DNA of 64,000 nt, taken from the NCBI RefSeq assembly GCF_904846155.1, contig NZ_CAJGZP010000001.1:1302001-1366000 (forward strand). Direction: 5' to 3'. Below, piece after piece: positions 54,766-63,751 of this stretch. Each line of letters starts with the position of its first letter. The stretch's first letter is position 1. The notes under the pieces were generated by a model. It ran no database searches, was not told the origin of the DNA, and saw only the letters and a program-made list of their open reading frames with translations. The translations under genes and the position numbers were made by a program. The stretch is from Psychrobacter fulvigenes (lineage in GTDB: Bacteria; Pseudomonadota; Gammaproteobacteria; Pseudomonadales; Moraxellaceae).

Positions 54766-55344
54766 GGGTTGCCTCCGCTGTTGTTAGTGAGTGCCACTAT
54801 GTTTTGTGAGTGAATGTGTCTGCCAAAAACAACCATTTATAGCTGCAAAAAAACGACTAAAATTAATCACTTAAGACAAAAATTTCCCACAAAAAAGCGA
54901 GAAGACATTATCGATGGAAACTACAAAACCCACTGGGTAGTGAATAGGTAACTTGCATCATGTCCGCTCGCTTAGGCACAGATTTTGCGCATTATATACA
55001 ATATAGGCACAGATAGCCAGACGATTTTGTGGCTGCGGCGCAGTTATCACCCAGAAAGAACGAATACTCGTAGAGGTATAAAATACTTCAATGGCTTAGC
55101 AGTAATTGCTTACGTTAAGATGAACAAAACAGCCTAAGCAAGAAGTCAGGCTACTCTATCATCTGTAAAATCGATCAAACACCTTAAATCTAAAAACGTC
55201 TAGATTTTAAGAGTCGGCTTTGTCACAATGGGTGTCGTTATTTACTTAGCTTATCAGCCATAAGAGTGGCAAATACTACTTAGGAATGTTTACCACGACC
55301 TAATACAACAACTAATAAAATCACCAGTAAAACAAGGAATCGTT
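54766..55344. promoter_or_regulatory. carA upstream region
   Basis: A 579-bp divergent gap with no gene that I can support. On the minus strand TATAAT at 54991-54996, followed by GCGC, is a likely -10 box for carA and would give a leader of about 220 nt. The -35 is unclear. No pyrimidine or arginine operator could be recognised by eye. Confidence 0.35.
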
Positions 55345-55881
55345 ATGATTTATCAGTATTTAGACAAAGCACCTGAGTTTGCCGTACCATTCAAAGGTTG
55401 GGTGGCAGACACCGCACGAGTGATTGGTGATGTGTACTTAGGTCATCAAGCCAGCGTATGGTTTGGCGCGGTGATTCGCGGTGATAACGAGCGCATTCAT
55501 ATCGGTGACTATAGCAACGTGCAAGAGAATAGCGTCATTCATACCGATGCAGGCATTGAGGTCAAAATAGGTGATTATGTCACTATTGGACATCTAGCGA
55601 TGCTCCATGGCTGCGAAGTCGGTGATAATAGCCTGATTGGGATTGGCGCTGTGGTGCTGAATAACGCCAAAATTGGTAAGAACTGTATCATTGGTGCCAA
55701 AGCCTTGGTCACTGAAGGTAAAGAGATTCCAGATAACTCGCTGGTCATGGGTGCTCCTGCAAAAGTCGTTAAGACCTTAACCGATGAGCAAGCGGCTATG
55801 TTGAAGCTGTCAGCGCTGCATTATGCGGAGCGTTGCCAAAAGTTTAAAACTGGTCTGGTAGAGATTGAGCAGCCAGAGTAA
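55345..55881 (+). CDS. Gamma-class carbonic anhydrase family protein
   Basis: A 178-residue left-handed beta-helix protein of the YrdA/PaaY group. Hexapeptide repeats run through [41 protein letters not shown] and [43 protein letters not shown]. The three metal His are in [14 protein letters not shown] near residues 72-93. It forms trimers, binds zinc or another metal, and may hydrate CO2 or act on acyl thioesters. AAGGA precedes the start. It is a single gene. Confidence 0.9.
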   Translation: MIYQYLDKAPEFAVPFKGWVADTARVIGDVYLGHQASVWFGAVIRGDNERIHIGDYSNVQENSVIHTDAGIEVKIGDYVTIGHLAMLHGCEVGDNSLIGIGAVVLNNAKIGKNCIIGAKALVTEGKEIPDNSLVMGAPAKVVKTLTDEQAAMLKLSALHYAERCQKFKTGLVEIEQPE

Positions 55882-55930
55882 CAGGGCTATAAAGGATTGG
55901 TAATAAGTGCTGGGGTTTATGGGCTTAAGT

Positions 55931-56380
55931 CTAAACGACTAGCATCATAATTAGCCAGATTAGGCCAAAGATGACAATGCCAATGACGATGCCACGAAAG
56001 ACGTCATGGCGCACAGCATAGTCATCGATATAAGGGTGATGGTAGTCTGTATCGTCGCTACTCAAAGCGTTGACACTGTCTGCACCTGCGCTCTTACCGA
56101 AAATTAAGCCGATCAGTGCGCCTAGCGCTAACATAAAAGGCGCGAATAACCACAGCATCTCGCCATTACCAATATCCAGTATTGAACGAATAACTACAAT
56201 AGCAAGATCTATGAGTAAACCAACGAAGCCATACATCAATCCATTTAGGAGTGCGTATATCACGCGATCCATCGGCGATTGATAAGCATCACCTAACTGC
56301 CGCCTTCTAATCTCTTTGATTGAGCGCGCAGGCCGACGAGGTCTTTTAACAGCAGAGGTTTTACCAATAGGTGGTTTCAT
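55931..56380 (-). CDS. Small membrane protein of unknown function
   Basis: A 149-residue protein. A basic, Arg/Lys-rich N-terminus of about 40 residues (KRPRRPARSIKEIRRRQLG) is followed by a transmembrane helix (LNGLMYGFVGLLIDLAIVVI), a second (MLWLFAPFMLALGALIGLIFG) and a third at the C-terminus (GIVIGIVIFGLIWLIMMLVV). No enzyme motif is seen. It is convergent with the carbonic-anhydrase gene and has no obvious partner. The start has a weak ribosome-binding site. Confidence 0.7.
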   Translation of the reverse strand: MKPPIGKTSAVKRPRRPARSIKEIRRRQLGDAYQSPMDRVIYALLNGLMYGFVGLLIDLAIVVIRSILDIGNGEMLWLFAPFMLALGALIGLIFGKSAGADSVNALSSDDTDYHHPYIDDYAVRHDVFRGIVIGIVIFGLIWLIMMLVV

Positions 56381-56579
56381 ACGGTATTCTTACTTTCTTA
56401 TTAGGATTGAGTGCTATACAGCCCCTAGGCGCTCTAAAAGATTGGCATACCTATGTTAAGCTACCACAAATTTGCTCATTAAGCAGTAAAACTGTCGCGC
56501 AGTAATTTGCTGGTTTTTGCGCTTAAGTTTCATCACAAAGCGATTTATATCATTTCATAATCAAGGATAAGGTCTCAAT

Positions 56580-57281
56580 ATGCAGGCAACTCACTTACAA
56601 GTCGATAAAAAAGAACTGGCATTATTTGATTTGGATCATACGCTCCTAGATGTCGATAGTGACTATCTATGGGGCGAGTATATTGTCAAGCACGACCTCG
56701 TTGACGAAGCCGAATATCGTACTGCTAACCAGAAGTTTTATAACGACTACATCGAGGGTACGCTTGATGCGACTGAGTATAATGAGTTTGTGGCAGAGTT
56801 TTTGAGTAGCTTACCCATGCAGCGCCTGCATGAGCTGCGTGAAGACTATATCAACAGTGAAATCGAGCCACATATTCGTCCAAAGGCGTTATCTGTACTG
56901 CGTCAGCATATTGAACTCGGTCATCATGTCGTGATTATTTCGGCAACCAATGACTTTGTGGTATCAGCCATTGCTGAGCGTTTCGGGGTGGCTGCTGTCG
57001 ATGTGTTATCGACGCCACTTGAAATAAAAGATGAGCGTTACACTGGCAAATTAACAGATAAGCCAAACTTCAAAGAGGGTAAGATTTATCATCTGAATAA
57101 ATGGTTAGAGCAACGAAAATCTGAAGGGATGAGTTTTGATAAGACTTACGCTTATTCAGACTCCAAAAATGATATTCCATTACTGGAATGGGCAGATATT
57201 GCCATTTGTGTCTCACCTGATGATGCCCTGCATGCGCATGCATTGGCGCATCGTTGGGTGGTAGAAGACTGGTCAATTTAG
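56580..57281 (+). CDS. HAD-family (IB, SerB-like) phosphatase
   Basis: A 233-residue haloacid-dehalogenase phosphatase. The nucleophile motif is ALFDLDHTLLDVDSDYLW near residues 13-30. Motif II is VVIISATNDF near 117, followed by a Lys and an acidic motif III in YAYSDSKNDIPLLEWA near 197. The type IB subfamily includes SerB and phosphoserine/histidinol-phosphate phosphatases; the substrate is not settled. AAGGATAAGG precedes the start. It is followed by a repeat and prfB. Confidence 0.85.
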   Translation: MQATHLQVDKKELALFDLDHTLLDVDSDYLWGEYIVKHDLVDEAEYRTANQKFYNDYIEGTLDATEYNEFVAEFLSSLPMQRLHELREDYINSEIEPHIRPKALSVLRQHIELGHHVVIISATNDFVVSAIAERFGVAAVDVLSTPLEIKDERYTGKLTDKPNFKEGKIYHLNKWLEQRKSEGMSFDKTYAYSDSKNDIPLLEWADIAICVSPDDALHAHALAHRWVVEDWSI

Positions 57282-57378
57282 TTTTTTAAAAGTCATTGCA
57301 AGGACAATTAGCCAACTATTTAGCGTCAATCTCATTTAAAATAGCGCAGTATGATTAACACACTCTAAAATAAGTACA

Positions 57379-57454
57379 GTGCTGCTAGGATTAATTTTTC
57401 GCAGCCTCTGTCGGCGTAGGCACAGCACGCAAGAGAAGTTGATACTAGCAGCAC
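57379..57454 (+). repeat. Foldback interspersed repeat, copy B
   Basis: A 76-bp element with perfect 10-bp inverted ends (GTGCTGCTAG and CTAGCAGCAC). The inner part includes GCAGCCTCTGTCGGCG and CACAGCACGCAAG. Its reverse complement aligns with 24536-24615. It lies just before prfB, together with the tail motif at 57470-57495. Confidence 0.65.
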
Positions 57455-57469
57455 GTGACATAGAGCATG

Positions 57470-57495
57470 CCAGTTTTATTTAGGATTAACTATAT
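57470..57495 (+). repeat. Short interspersed repeat, tail motif copy 3
   Basis: CCAGTTTTATTTAGGATT-AACTATAT lies 15 bp beyond foldback copy B and 31 bp before the prfB start. It matches 240-267 and 24634-24660. Confidence 0.6.
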
Positions 57496-57526
57496 TAGCC
57501 AGACACTTATTACTTTAGGAAAACTT

Positions 57527-58622
57527 ATGGAAATCAATCCGTATCAAGACAGAATCAAAGATTTATCCGAGCGTGGACAGGACCTCAGGAGGTATCTTTG
57601 ACTTCGATGGCAAGCAAGAACGCTTAGAAGAAGTCAATTTAGAACTGGAAAACCCTGAGCTGTGGAATGATCCAGAGCGTGCGACCAAGATTAATAAAGA
57701 AAAAAGCCATCTTGATAGTGTCATCGATGTGGTTGTCTCGCTTGAGACGACATTAGAAGATGCTGCTGCGATGCTTGATTTGGCGGTAGAGGCAGAAGAT
57801 GAGTCGTTGCTGGCAGATGTGCAAGCAGAGCTGGACAGTGCTGAAGAGAGAGTTGCTGACTTAGAGTTTCGCCGTATGTTTAGTGGTGAGATGGATACAA
57901 ATAACTGCTACTTGGACATTCAGTCAGGCAGTGGCGGTACCGAAGCGCAAGACTGGGCGGAGATGCTACTGCGTATGTACACGCGCTGGGCAGAGTCACA
58001 TGGCTTTAAAGTTGAGGTGATTGAAGTTTCTTCTGGCGGGGTGGCGGGCATCAAATCGGCGACTATTGCTATCAAGGGCGATTATGCCTTTGGCTGGTTG
58101 CGTACCGAGATTGGCGTGCATCGCCTAGTGCGTAAGTCACCGTTTGATAGCAATCATGGTCGTCATACGTCATTTGCTGCGGTATTTGTCTCGCCTGAGA
58201 TCGATGATGATGTCGAGATTGATATCAATCCTGCCGATTTGCGTATCGATACCTATCGCTCATCTGGTGCCGGTGGTCAGCACGTCAATACTACCGATTC
58301 GGCTGTGCGAATCACTCACGAACCAACTGGTGTCGTAGTGGCCTGTCAAAATGAACGCAGCCAGCATGGTAACAAAGCCACCGCTATGAAAATGCTACGC
58401 GCCAAGCTTTATGAGCTTGAGATGCAAAAACGCATGGAAAAACAACAAGTAGTTGAAGATAATAAGTCTGATATTGGTTGGGGCAGCCAAATCCGCTCTT
58501 ACGTGCTCGATGACGCGCGTATCAAAGATTTGCGCACTGGCGTTGAAACCTCAAATACCAGTGCTGTACTGGACGGTGATCTTGATCAATTCATTGAAGC
58601 AAGTCTAAAAGCGGGACTGTAA
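57527..58622 (+). CDS. prfB: Peptide chain release factor 2, with programmed +1 frameshift
   Basis: RF2 ends translation at UGA and UAA. The first 24 codons (57527-57598) run from [12 protein letters not shown] to a TGA at 57599-57601. After a +1 shift at CTT-T, the frame reads [13 protein letters not shown] from 57600 to 58622, giving 364 residues, as in E. coli (365). The stop-recognition SPF is in RKSPFDS and the catalytic GGQ in [18 protein letters not shown] near residue 250. The ribosome slips on CTT TGA with an upstream AGGAGG, which lets RF2 control its own level. TTAGGA precedes the ATG. Confidence 0.97.
57587..57601 (+). promoter_or_regulatory. RF2 autoregulatory frameshift site
   Basis: AGGAGG (57587-57592), a 3-nt TAT spacer, then CTT-TGA at 57596-57601. 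This is the classical arrangement: an internal Shine-Dalgarno pushes the ribosome forward by one base at the in-frame UGA when RF2 is scarce. Confidence 0.97.
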
Positions 58623-58679
58623 AAAATTTATAGGATTTAAAGAAACCAGAAATTAAACAAAGCTACTTAAGGAAAAGCC

Positions 58680-58964
58680 ATGTTAAGTGTAAATAACTAT
58701 TTTGATGACAAAGTAACTTCTATTGCCTTCCAAACGGCGACCAAGCCCGCGACTGTCGGTGTCATGAGTATCGGTGAGTATGAGTTTGGCACCAGTGAGT
58801 TTGAGACCATGACTGTGGTCAGCGGTGCATTAACCGTTAAACTGCCAGACAGTAATGACTGGCAAACCTTTAATGCTGGCGAGTCATTTACCATCGAAGC
58901 TAACCAGAAGTTTAATGTCAAAGTGGAAGTAGAGACGGCTTATTTATGTACTTATGGTAAATAA
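58680..58964 (+). CDS. ppnP: Pyrimidine/purine nucleoside phosphorylase PpnP
   Basis: A 94-residue cupin-fold enzyme (former DUF1255). The sequence matches the family throughout: [46 protein letters not shown], and [26 protein letters not shown]. The family phosphorolyses several nucleosides. The length is exactly that of PpnP (94). AAGGA precedes the start. A strong terminator follows. Confidence 0.93.
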   Translation: MLSVNNYFDDKVTSIAFQTATKPATVGVMSIGEYEFGTSEFETMTVVSGALTVKLPDSNDWQTFNAGESFTIEANQKFNVKVEVETAYLCTYGK

Positions 58965-58993
58965 TCGCTTTTAATCAATGCGTATTAGATAAA

Positions 58994-59028
58994 TTAACGC
59001 CAAGTGTTTGACGCTTGGCGTTTTTTTA
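58994..59028 (+). terminator. Intrinsic terminator after ppnP
   Basis: AACGCCAAGTG pairs with CGCTTGGCGTT around a short loop and is followed by seven T residues. Confidence 0.9.
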
Positions 59029-59146
59029 TGGTGGTTTATTAAGCTAGGTTTTACACAGCATTACACTTTATCTGTGGCAAGCAAACAGCAAAAACTGCCG
59101 CAGTTATTTATGCTAAAACGATAACTTTTAACAGGCGTACTATTTT

Positions 59147-60265
59147 ATGACAAAAGCAAACCAGCAGCTGATTAAAGAGGATTTGCGTCATGACTATGAA
59201 CGTCTGGCACGCCGTGCCAACTTGCGCTATGTCAGTGACAATGAGCCAGGTTATGAGCGCAGACGTTGGGGTCGCGGATTTACCTATCGCGATGCGACTG
59301 GCAAAACAGTAAAGGACAAAGCGCTGCGTAAGCGCTTTGATGCCTTGGTGATACCACCGATGTGGTCAGAGGTCTGGATATGCCAAGATGACAAAGGCCA
59401 TCTGCAATCGACAGGTCGCGATGATAAGGCGCGTAAGCAGTATTTGTATCATCCAGAGTGGGATCGCATACGTGACCAAGCCAAGTTTGATGCCATGATA
59501 GGTTTTGCGACCGCATTGCCAAGTCTACGCGCGCAAGTCGAAAAAGACTTAGAGGCTGAGTCATTGTCGCGTGAAAACGTATTGGCTGCAATCGTCAAAT
59601 TGCTTGAGACGACCTTGATTCGTATTGGCAACAGCCGCTATGCCAAGCTGAATAAAAGCTATGGGCTAAGTACGTTACGTAGTAAGCATGTCAGTGAAAC
59701 AGACAATGGACTGGCGTTTGATTTTGTCGGAAAAAGTGCCAAAGAGCATCACATTAAATTGCAAGACGAGCGTTTAATTGACATTGTGCAGGCCTGTAGT
59801 GAGCTGCCTGGTTATCAGGTTTTTAAATACTTCGATGACAACGGTGACAAACAGGTCGTGGATAGTGCTGATATCAATGATTATCTGCGCACACATACTT
59901 GCGGTAATGAGTGTGAAAGCAAAATGTACAGCGCAAAGGACTTTCGCACATGGATGGCGAGTGTGCTTGCTGCCAGCTATCTGTATGATGAGCTGCAAAC
60001 CTCGGCAGGCAAGGAAGTTTTGGCAAGTGAGCCTGATAGTGATGAGCGGCAGCAACTGGTGACTGATATGGTCAAAGAGGTGGCAGATGAGCTGGGCAAT
60101 ACACCGGCAGTGTGCCGAGCTTCCTATATCCATCCCATTATTATTGAGCGGTTTTTAGCGGGGCAATTCTTTGAGCCATACAAACACGGCCGCCGTGGAC
60201 GCACAAAACAACATCAAAGCATGGATGAAAAGGCGTTACTTAGATTTTTAAGCACTGTGAAATAA
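59147..60265 (+). CDS. DNA topoisomerase IB
   Basis: A 372-residue type IB topoisomerase of the poxvirus-like bacterial group. The N-terminal part reads YERRRWGRGFTYRDATGKTV and LRKRFDALVIPPMW. The catalytic domain has SRYAKLNKSYGLSTLRSKHV near 163-180, KDFRTWMASVLAA near 265, and the Tyr nucleophile in CRASYIHPIIIERFLAG near 326. It relaxes DNA through a 3'-phosphotyrosine bond. It is a single gene, found in only part of the bacteria. AGG precedes the start. Confidence 0.93.
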   Translation: MTKANQQLIKEDLRHDYERLARRANLRYVSDNEPGYERRRWGRGFTYRDATGKTVKDKALRKRFDALVIPPMWSEVWICQDDKGHLQSTGRDDKARKQYLYHPEWDRIRDQAKFDAMIGFATALPSLRAQVEKDLEAESLSRENVLAAIVKLLETTLIRIGNSRYAKLNKSYGLSTLRSKHVSETDNGLAFDFVGKSAKEHHIKLQDERLIDIVQACSELPGYQVFKYFDDNGDKQVVDSADINDYLRTHTCGNECESKMYSAKDFRTWMASVLAASYLYDELQTSAGKEVLASEPDSDERQQLVTDMVKEVADELGNTPAVCRASYIHPIIIERFLAGQFFEPYKHGRRGRTKQHQSMDEKALLRFLSTVK

Positions 60266-60481
60266 TACTCCAAAGTAGAACTTTATCAGCCAAAGAAACC
60301 ATAAATCTATAAAAATGATACGTTACGTATTGAAATAAACATAGAAGTGCGTTACTAATAGGGTATCTTAAATATAAGAATACCAAACGGTCCATAGGAT
60401 ATGACTGCTTTTCTATTAAAACCAGTAGATAACAGGTTTTTCCAGTGACTGTTTATCTCTCAATTGCTAAAGGATTAGCTC

Positions 60482-62173
60482 ATGACTCTCTCATCTTCAA
60501 ACATCCCTTCATCTGAAAGCACGCTTACAAGCTACGCCGATTACTACAATAACTTCGATAAAAACGCCCTACTGAAAGAAATCTTTGGTGCGCATTTAGA
60601 CGATCGTCTCAATGCCTATATGGCCTGCTGTGGACGTCATGTGCGAGATGGCGACGCTGATACTATTGCTTTGGTACATGAAGATACCTCAGGCACTGTG
60701 ACACGCATGAGCTTCGGTGAGCTGGACAAAGCAAGCGCACAGGTAGCGAATCTACTGCTGTTTTATGGGGTACAGGCTGGCGATCAAGTATCGACCATGC
60801 TGCCGCGTACGCCTGAGCTATTGACCATTGTATTAGCAGCTTGGCGGATTGGGGCAGTGTATCAACCGTTATTTACCGCTTTTGGCTATGATTCGATTAA
60901 GTACCGGATGGATAAAGCCAATACAAAAGTGGTTTTCACCAATCAAGAAAACCGCAGTAAGTTTGCAGACTTAGCGCAGCAGACAAAAATGGTATTGATA
61001 GGCAGTCAAGATGAGTCTCAAGTCTGGGGTGATGATAATTATGCCAATAAAAAGGCTCTACAGTCTCAGGAGTGTGCTCCAGTATTGTTAGACAGTGATG
61101 CGCCATTCTTACAAATGTTTACCTCAGGGACAGTCGGCAAGTCCAAAGGGGTGAGTGTGCCATTAGCAGCGCTGTCAGCTTTTTATCTATATATGCGCTA
61201 TGCCATTGACCTGTGCGCAGATGATAACTATTGGAACATGGCAGATCCAGGCTGGGCATATGGCTTGTATTATGCGATTACTGGACCTCTATTATTAGGT
61301 ATCACCACTTATTTCAATGAAGCGGGTTTTGATGCCACCAATACGCGCGATTTTATGGTGCGTCATAAGATTACCAACTTAGCCTCTTCACCAACGGCAT
61401 TTCGTATGATGAAGTCTAGCGGTGTCTTTAAAGAGATTTCTGAAAATAATCCTTCGAAATTATCATTACGCTGTGCCAACTCAGCAGGTGAAACTTTGAA
61501 TACGGAAGTAGTAAGCTGGGTGGAGAGCCATTTAGGCTGCCGAGTCTGTGATCAGTATGGACAGACAGAGACTGGCATGACTTGCTGTGAGCATCATGCG
61601 CTAACGCATAAGTGTCCAGTAGGCTCGATGGGTATGCCGCTACCAGGACATACCCTCGTGGTATTAGATGATGACATGCAAGTATTGCCTGATGGCGAGC
61701 AAGGGCAGTTGGCAGTGGTGGTCAGTCAGTCGCCAGCGTTTTACTTCCGTGGTTATAGCTGGAATGAAAAACAAGCCTTCGCTGATGATTATTATCTGAC
61801 AGGTGATGTGGTCGAGCGTCACAGTGACGGTACTTATTGGTTCTCAGGGCGTGACGATGACATCATTACGACCGCAGGTTATCGTGTTGGGCCAACCGAT
61901 GTCGAAAACACCGTGTTAGAGCACGAGGCGGTTGCAGAGTCGGCTGCAGTAGGTGTACCTGATGAGATACGCGGGCATAATATTAAGTCGTTTGTGGTAC
62001 TAAAAGAGGGTGTTGCAGGCAGTGATGAGATTGCGCAGCAGATTAAAGACTTGGTACGCGAGCGTTTAGCAAAACATGCCTATCCACGCGAGATTGAGTT
62101 TGTTGCAGCATTACCAAAAACGCCAAGTGGTAAGATTCAACGCTTTTTGCTACGTAGTCTGTCTGCTGAATAA
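60482..62173 (+). CDS. AMP-forming acyl-CoA synthetase
   Basis: A 563-residue adenylate-forming ligase. Motifs: the P-loop MFTSGTVGKSKGVSVPL near residue 214, the adenine motif YGQTETGM near 359, GRDDDIITTAGYRVGPTDVENTVL near 457, and the catalytic Lys in LPKTPSGKIQRFLLR near 545. It activates a carboxylic acid as acyl-AMP and then acyl-CoA. The length and the WNMADPGWAYGLYYAITG region fit acetyl- to medium-chain acyl-CoA synthetases. It lies 73 bp ahead of an SDR dehydrogenase, suggesting fatty-acid or short acid use. Confidence 0.9.
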   Translation: MTLSSSNIPSSESTLTSYADYYNNFDKNALLKEIFGAHLDDRLNAYMACCGRHVRDGDADTIALVHEDTSGTVTRMSFGELDKASAQVANLLLFYGVQAGDQVSTMLPRTPELLTIVLAAWRIGAVYQPLFTAFGYDSIKYRMDKANTKVVFTNQENRSKFADLAQQTKMVLIGSQDESQVWGDDNYANKKALQSQECAPVLLDSDAPFLQMFTSGTVGKSKGVSVPLAALSAFYLYMRYAIDLCADDNYWNMADPGWAYGLYYAITGPLLLGITTYFNEAGFDATNTRDFMVRHKITNLASSPTAFRMMKSSGVFKEISENNPSKLSLRCANSAGETLNTEVVSWVESHLGCRVCDQYGQTETGMTCCEHHALTHKCPVGSMGMPLPGHTLVVLDDDMQVLPDGEQGQLAVVVSQSPAFYFRGYSWNEKQAFADDYYLTGDVVERHSDGTYWFSGRDDDIITTAGYRVGPTDVENTVLEHEAVAESAAVGVPDEIRGHNIKSFVVLKEGVAGSDEIAQQIKDLVRERLAKHAYPREIEFVAALPKTPSGKIQRFLLRSLSAE

Positions 62174-62246
62174 ATAAACTTCATTGTCGCAATATAGTAA
62201 TTTCTAATACTTTCAACTAACAATATTAAATGGTTAAGGAATGATC

Positions 62247-63026
62247 ATGCAAATTCAACAACACAGCTTTTTGGTTACTGGTGGTGCATCGGGTTTAGGT
62301 GAATCAGTCGTTCGCGCCATCGTTGCTGAAGGCGGCAACGTCGTCATCGCTGACCTCGATGAAGCAGCGGGGCAAGCGTTGGCAGATGAGCTGGGCGCCA
62401 ACGTACGTTTTGTGCGCTGTGATGTTACGAGTGGCGATGAGGTACAGGCCGCTATCGATATGGCCGAAAAAGCATTCGGTGGTCTGCAAGGATCAATCAA
62501 CTGTGCGGGTATCGTAGTAGTACAAAAGCTACTGGATCGCGAAAACAATCCAGCGGACCTTGATGCCTTTAGCCGCGGTGTTAATATCAACCTCGTCGGC
62601 TCATTTAACGTAGCGCGCTTAGTCGCAGCCAGTATTGCCAAGCGCGTAGCGACTGACGATGATGCCGAAAAAAACGCCGACCAAGGTGTAATTATCAATA
62701 CCGCCTCCATTGCTGCCTTCGACGGTCAAGTAGGACAAGCCAGCTACTCCTCATCCAAAGCTGGCGTGGTGGGTCTGACCTTACCATTAGCACGTGAGCT
62801 GGCACGTCACGGTATCCGCGTCATGACGATTGCGCCTGGCGTCTTTGCTACTCCTATGATGCAAAGCATCCCTGAAAAAGCGCGTGAGCAGCTAGAAGCA
62901 GGTGTTCCTTATCCTAAGCGTATGGGTGCACCCAATGAGTTTGCCAAACTGGTCATGCATATCATTGATAACGCTTATCTAAATGGAGAAGTCATTCGTC
63001 TAGATGGTGCGATTCGTATGATTTAG
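62247..63026 (+). CDS. Short-chain dehydrogenase, 3-hydroxyacyl-CoA dehydrogenase type
   Basis: A 259-residue SDR. The NAD-binding TGGASGLGESVVRAIVAEGG is near residue 12, NCAGIV near 88, and the catalytic Ser/Tyr/Lys in NTASIAAFDGQVGQASYSSSKAG near 155-178. The sequence resembles the type II 3-hydroxyacyl-CoA dehydrogenase group (17-beta-HSD10 like). I start it at 62247, because AAGGA at 62236-62240 touches the ATG at 62241 and is better spaced for the next one. It follows the acyl-CoA synthetase gene, probably as an operon. Confidence 0.88.
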   Translation: MQIQQHSFLVTGGASGLGESVVRAIVAEGGNVVIADLDEAAGQALADELGANVRFVRCDVTSGDEVQAAIDMAEKAFGGLQGSINCAGIVVVQKLLDRENNPADLDAFSRGVNINLVGSFNVARLVAASIAKRVATDDDAEKNADQGVIINTASIAAFDGQVGQASYSSSKAGVVGLTLPLARELARHGIRVMTIAPGVFATPMMQSIPEKAREQLEAGVPYPKRMGAPNEFAKLVMHIIDNAYLNGEVIRLDGAIRMI

Positions 63027-63139
63027 TCCTCTTTCAAACGTGTTTATGGTTTGATTCATAAGTTTTGCACAAACTTGGCATGGTCTTTTGCTATTTTATA
63101 AAAGTTGAATTTATTCATTGACAATAAGAAGCAAAAATC

Positions 63140-63709
63140 ATGTCATTTTTCTTTAAAGGTTCTAGGAAACACTCAATTTGGATGTTGATGGCGATAGGGA
63201 TTAGCCTTACAGTCATTCTTAGCATCAGAGTCAGTGCTTCTTCTGCTAATACCGCAAAACAAACACAGCCCATCCCTAACACAGTGGTGATTGATAAAGT
63301 GTTTGTTGATAAGTCAGAGCGCCGTATGCAACTCTTGAGCGGTGATACCGTTATTAAATCTTATCGTATTGCACTAGGAGATAGTCCAGTAGGTCACAAG
63401 CAGCAAGAAGGTGATCAGCGTACGCCCATAGGGACTTATGTTTTAGATTATAAAAATGAAAACTCCATCGCTCATCGCTCGATTCATATCAGCTATCCCA
63501 ATGCTGCTGACAAAGCACACGCAAAATCACTGGGTGTCAGCCCTGGCGGCGATATCATGATTCATGGTCAGATGAATGGCTTCGGTCATCTGGCATGGTT
63601 TAATCAGCAGCGAGACTGGACAGATGGCTGTATCGCGGTTACTGATGACGAGATGGATGAGATCATGGATGCTGTGAAAATTGGCACACCTATCGAAATC
63701 GTTGAGTAG
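63140..63709 (+). CDS. L,D-transpeptidase (YkuD family)
   Basis: A 189-residue exported enzyme. An N-terminal hydrophobic segment (SIWMLMAIGISLTVILSI) is a signal anchor or signal peptide. The YkuD domain has VDKSERRMQLLSGDTVIKSYRIALGDSPVGHKQQEGDQRTPIGTY and the catalytic HGQMNGFGHLAWFNQQRDWTDGCIAVTDDEMD, with Cys near residue 168 in DGCIAVT. It would crosslink peptidoglycan or attach proteins to it in the periplasm. It is a single gene. Confidence 0.92.
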   Translation: MSFFFKGSRKHSIWMLMAIGISLTVILSIRVSASSANTAKQTQPIPNTVVIDKVFVDKSERRMQLLSGDTVIKSYRIALGDSPVGHKQQEGDQRTPIGTYVLDYKNENSIAHRSIHISYPNAADKAHAKSLGVSPGGDIMIHGQMNGFGHLAWFNQQRDWTDGCIAVTDDEMDEIMDAVKIGTPIEIVE

Positions 63710-63751
63710 TTGGTTTTTTAATTGTCTTAAATATCTGTACTTTTTGACGTA

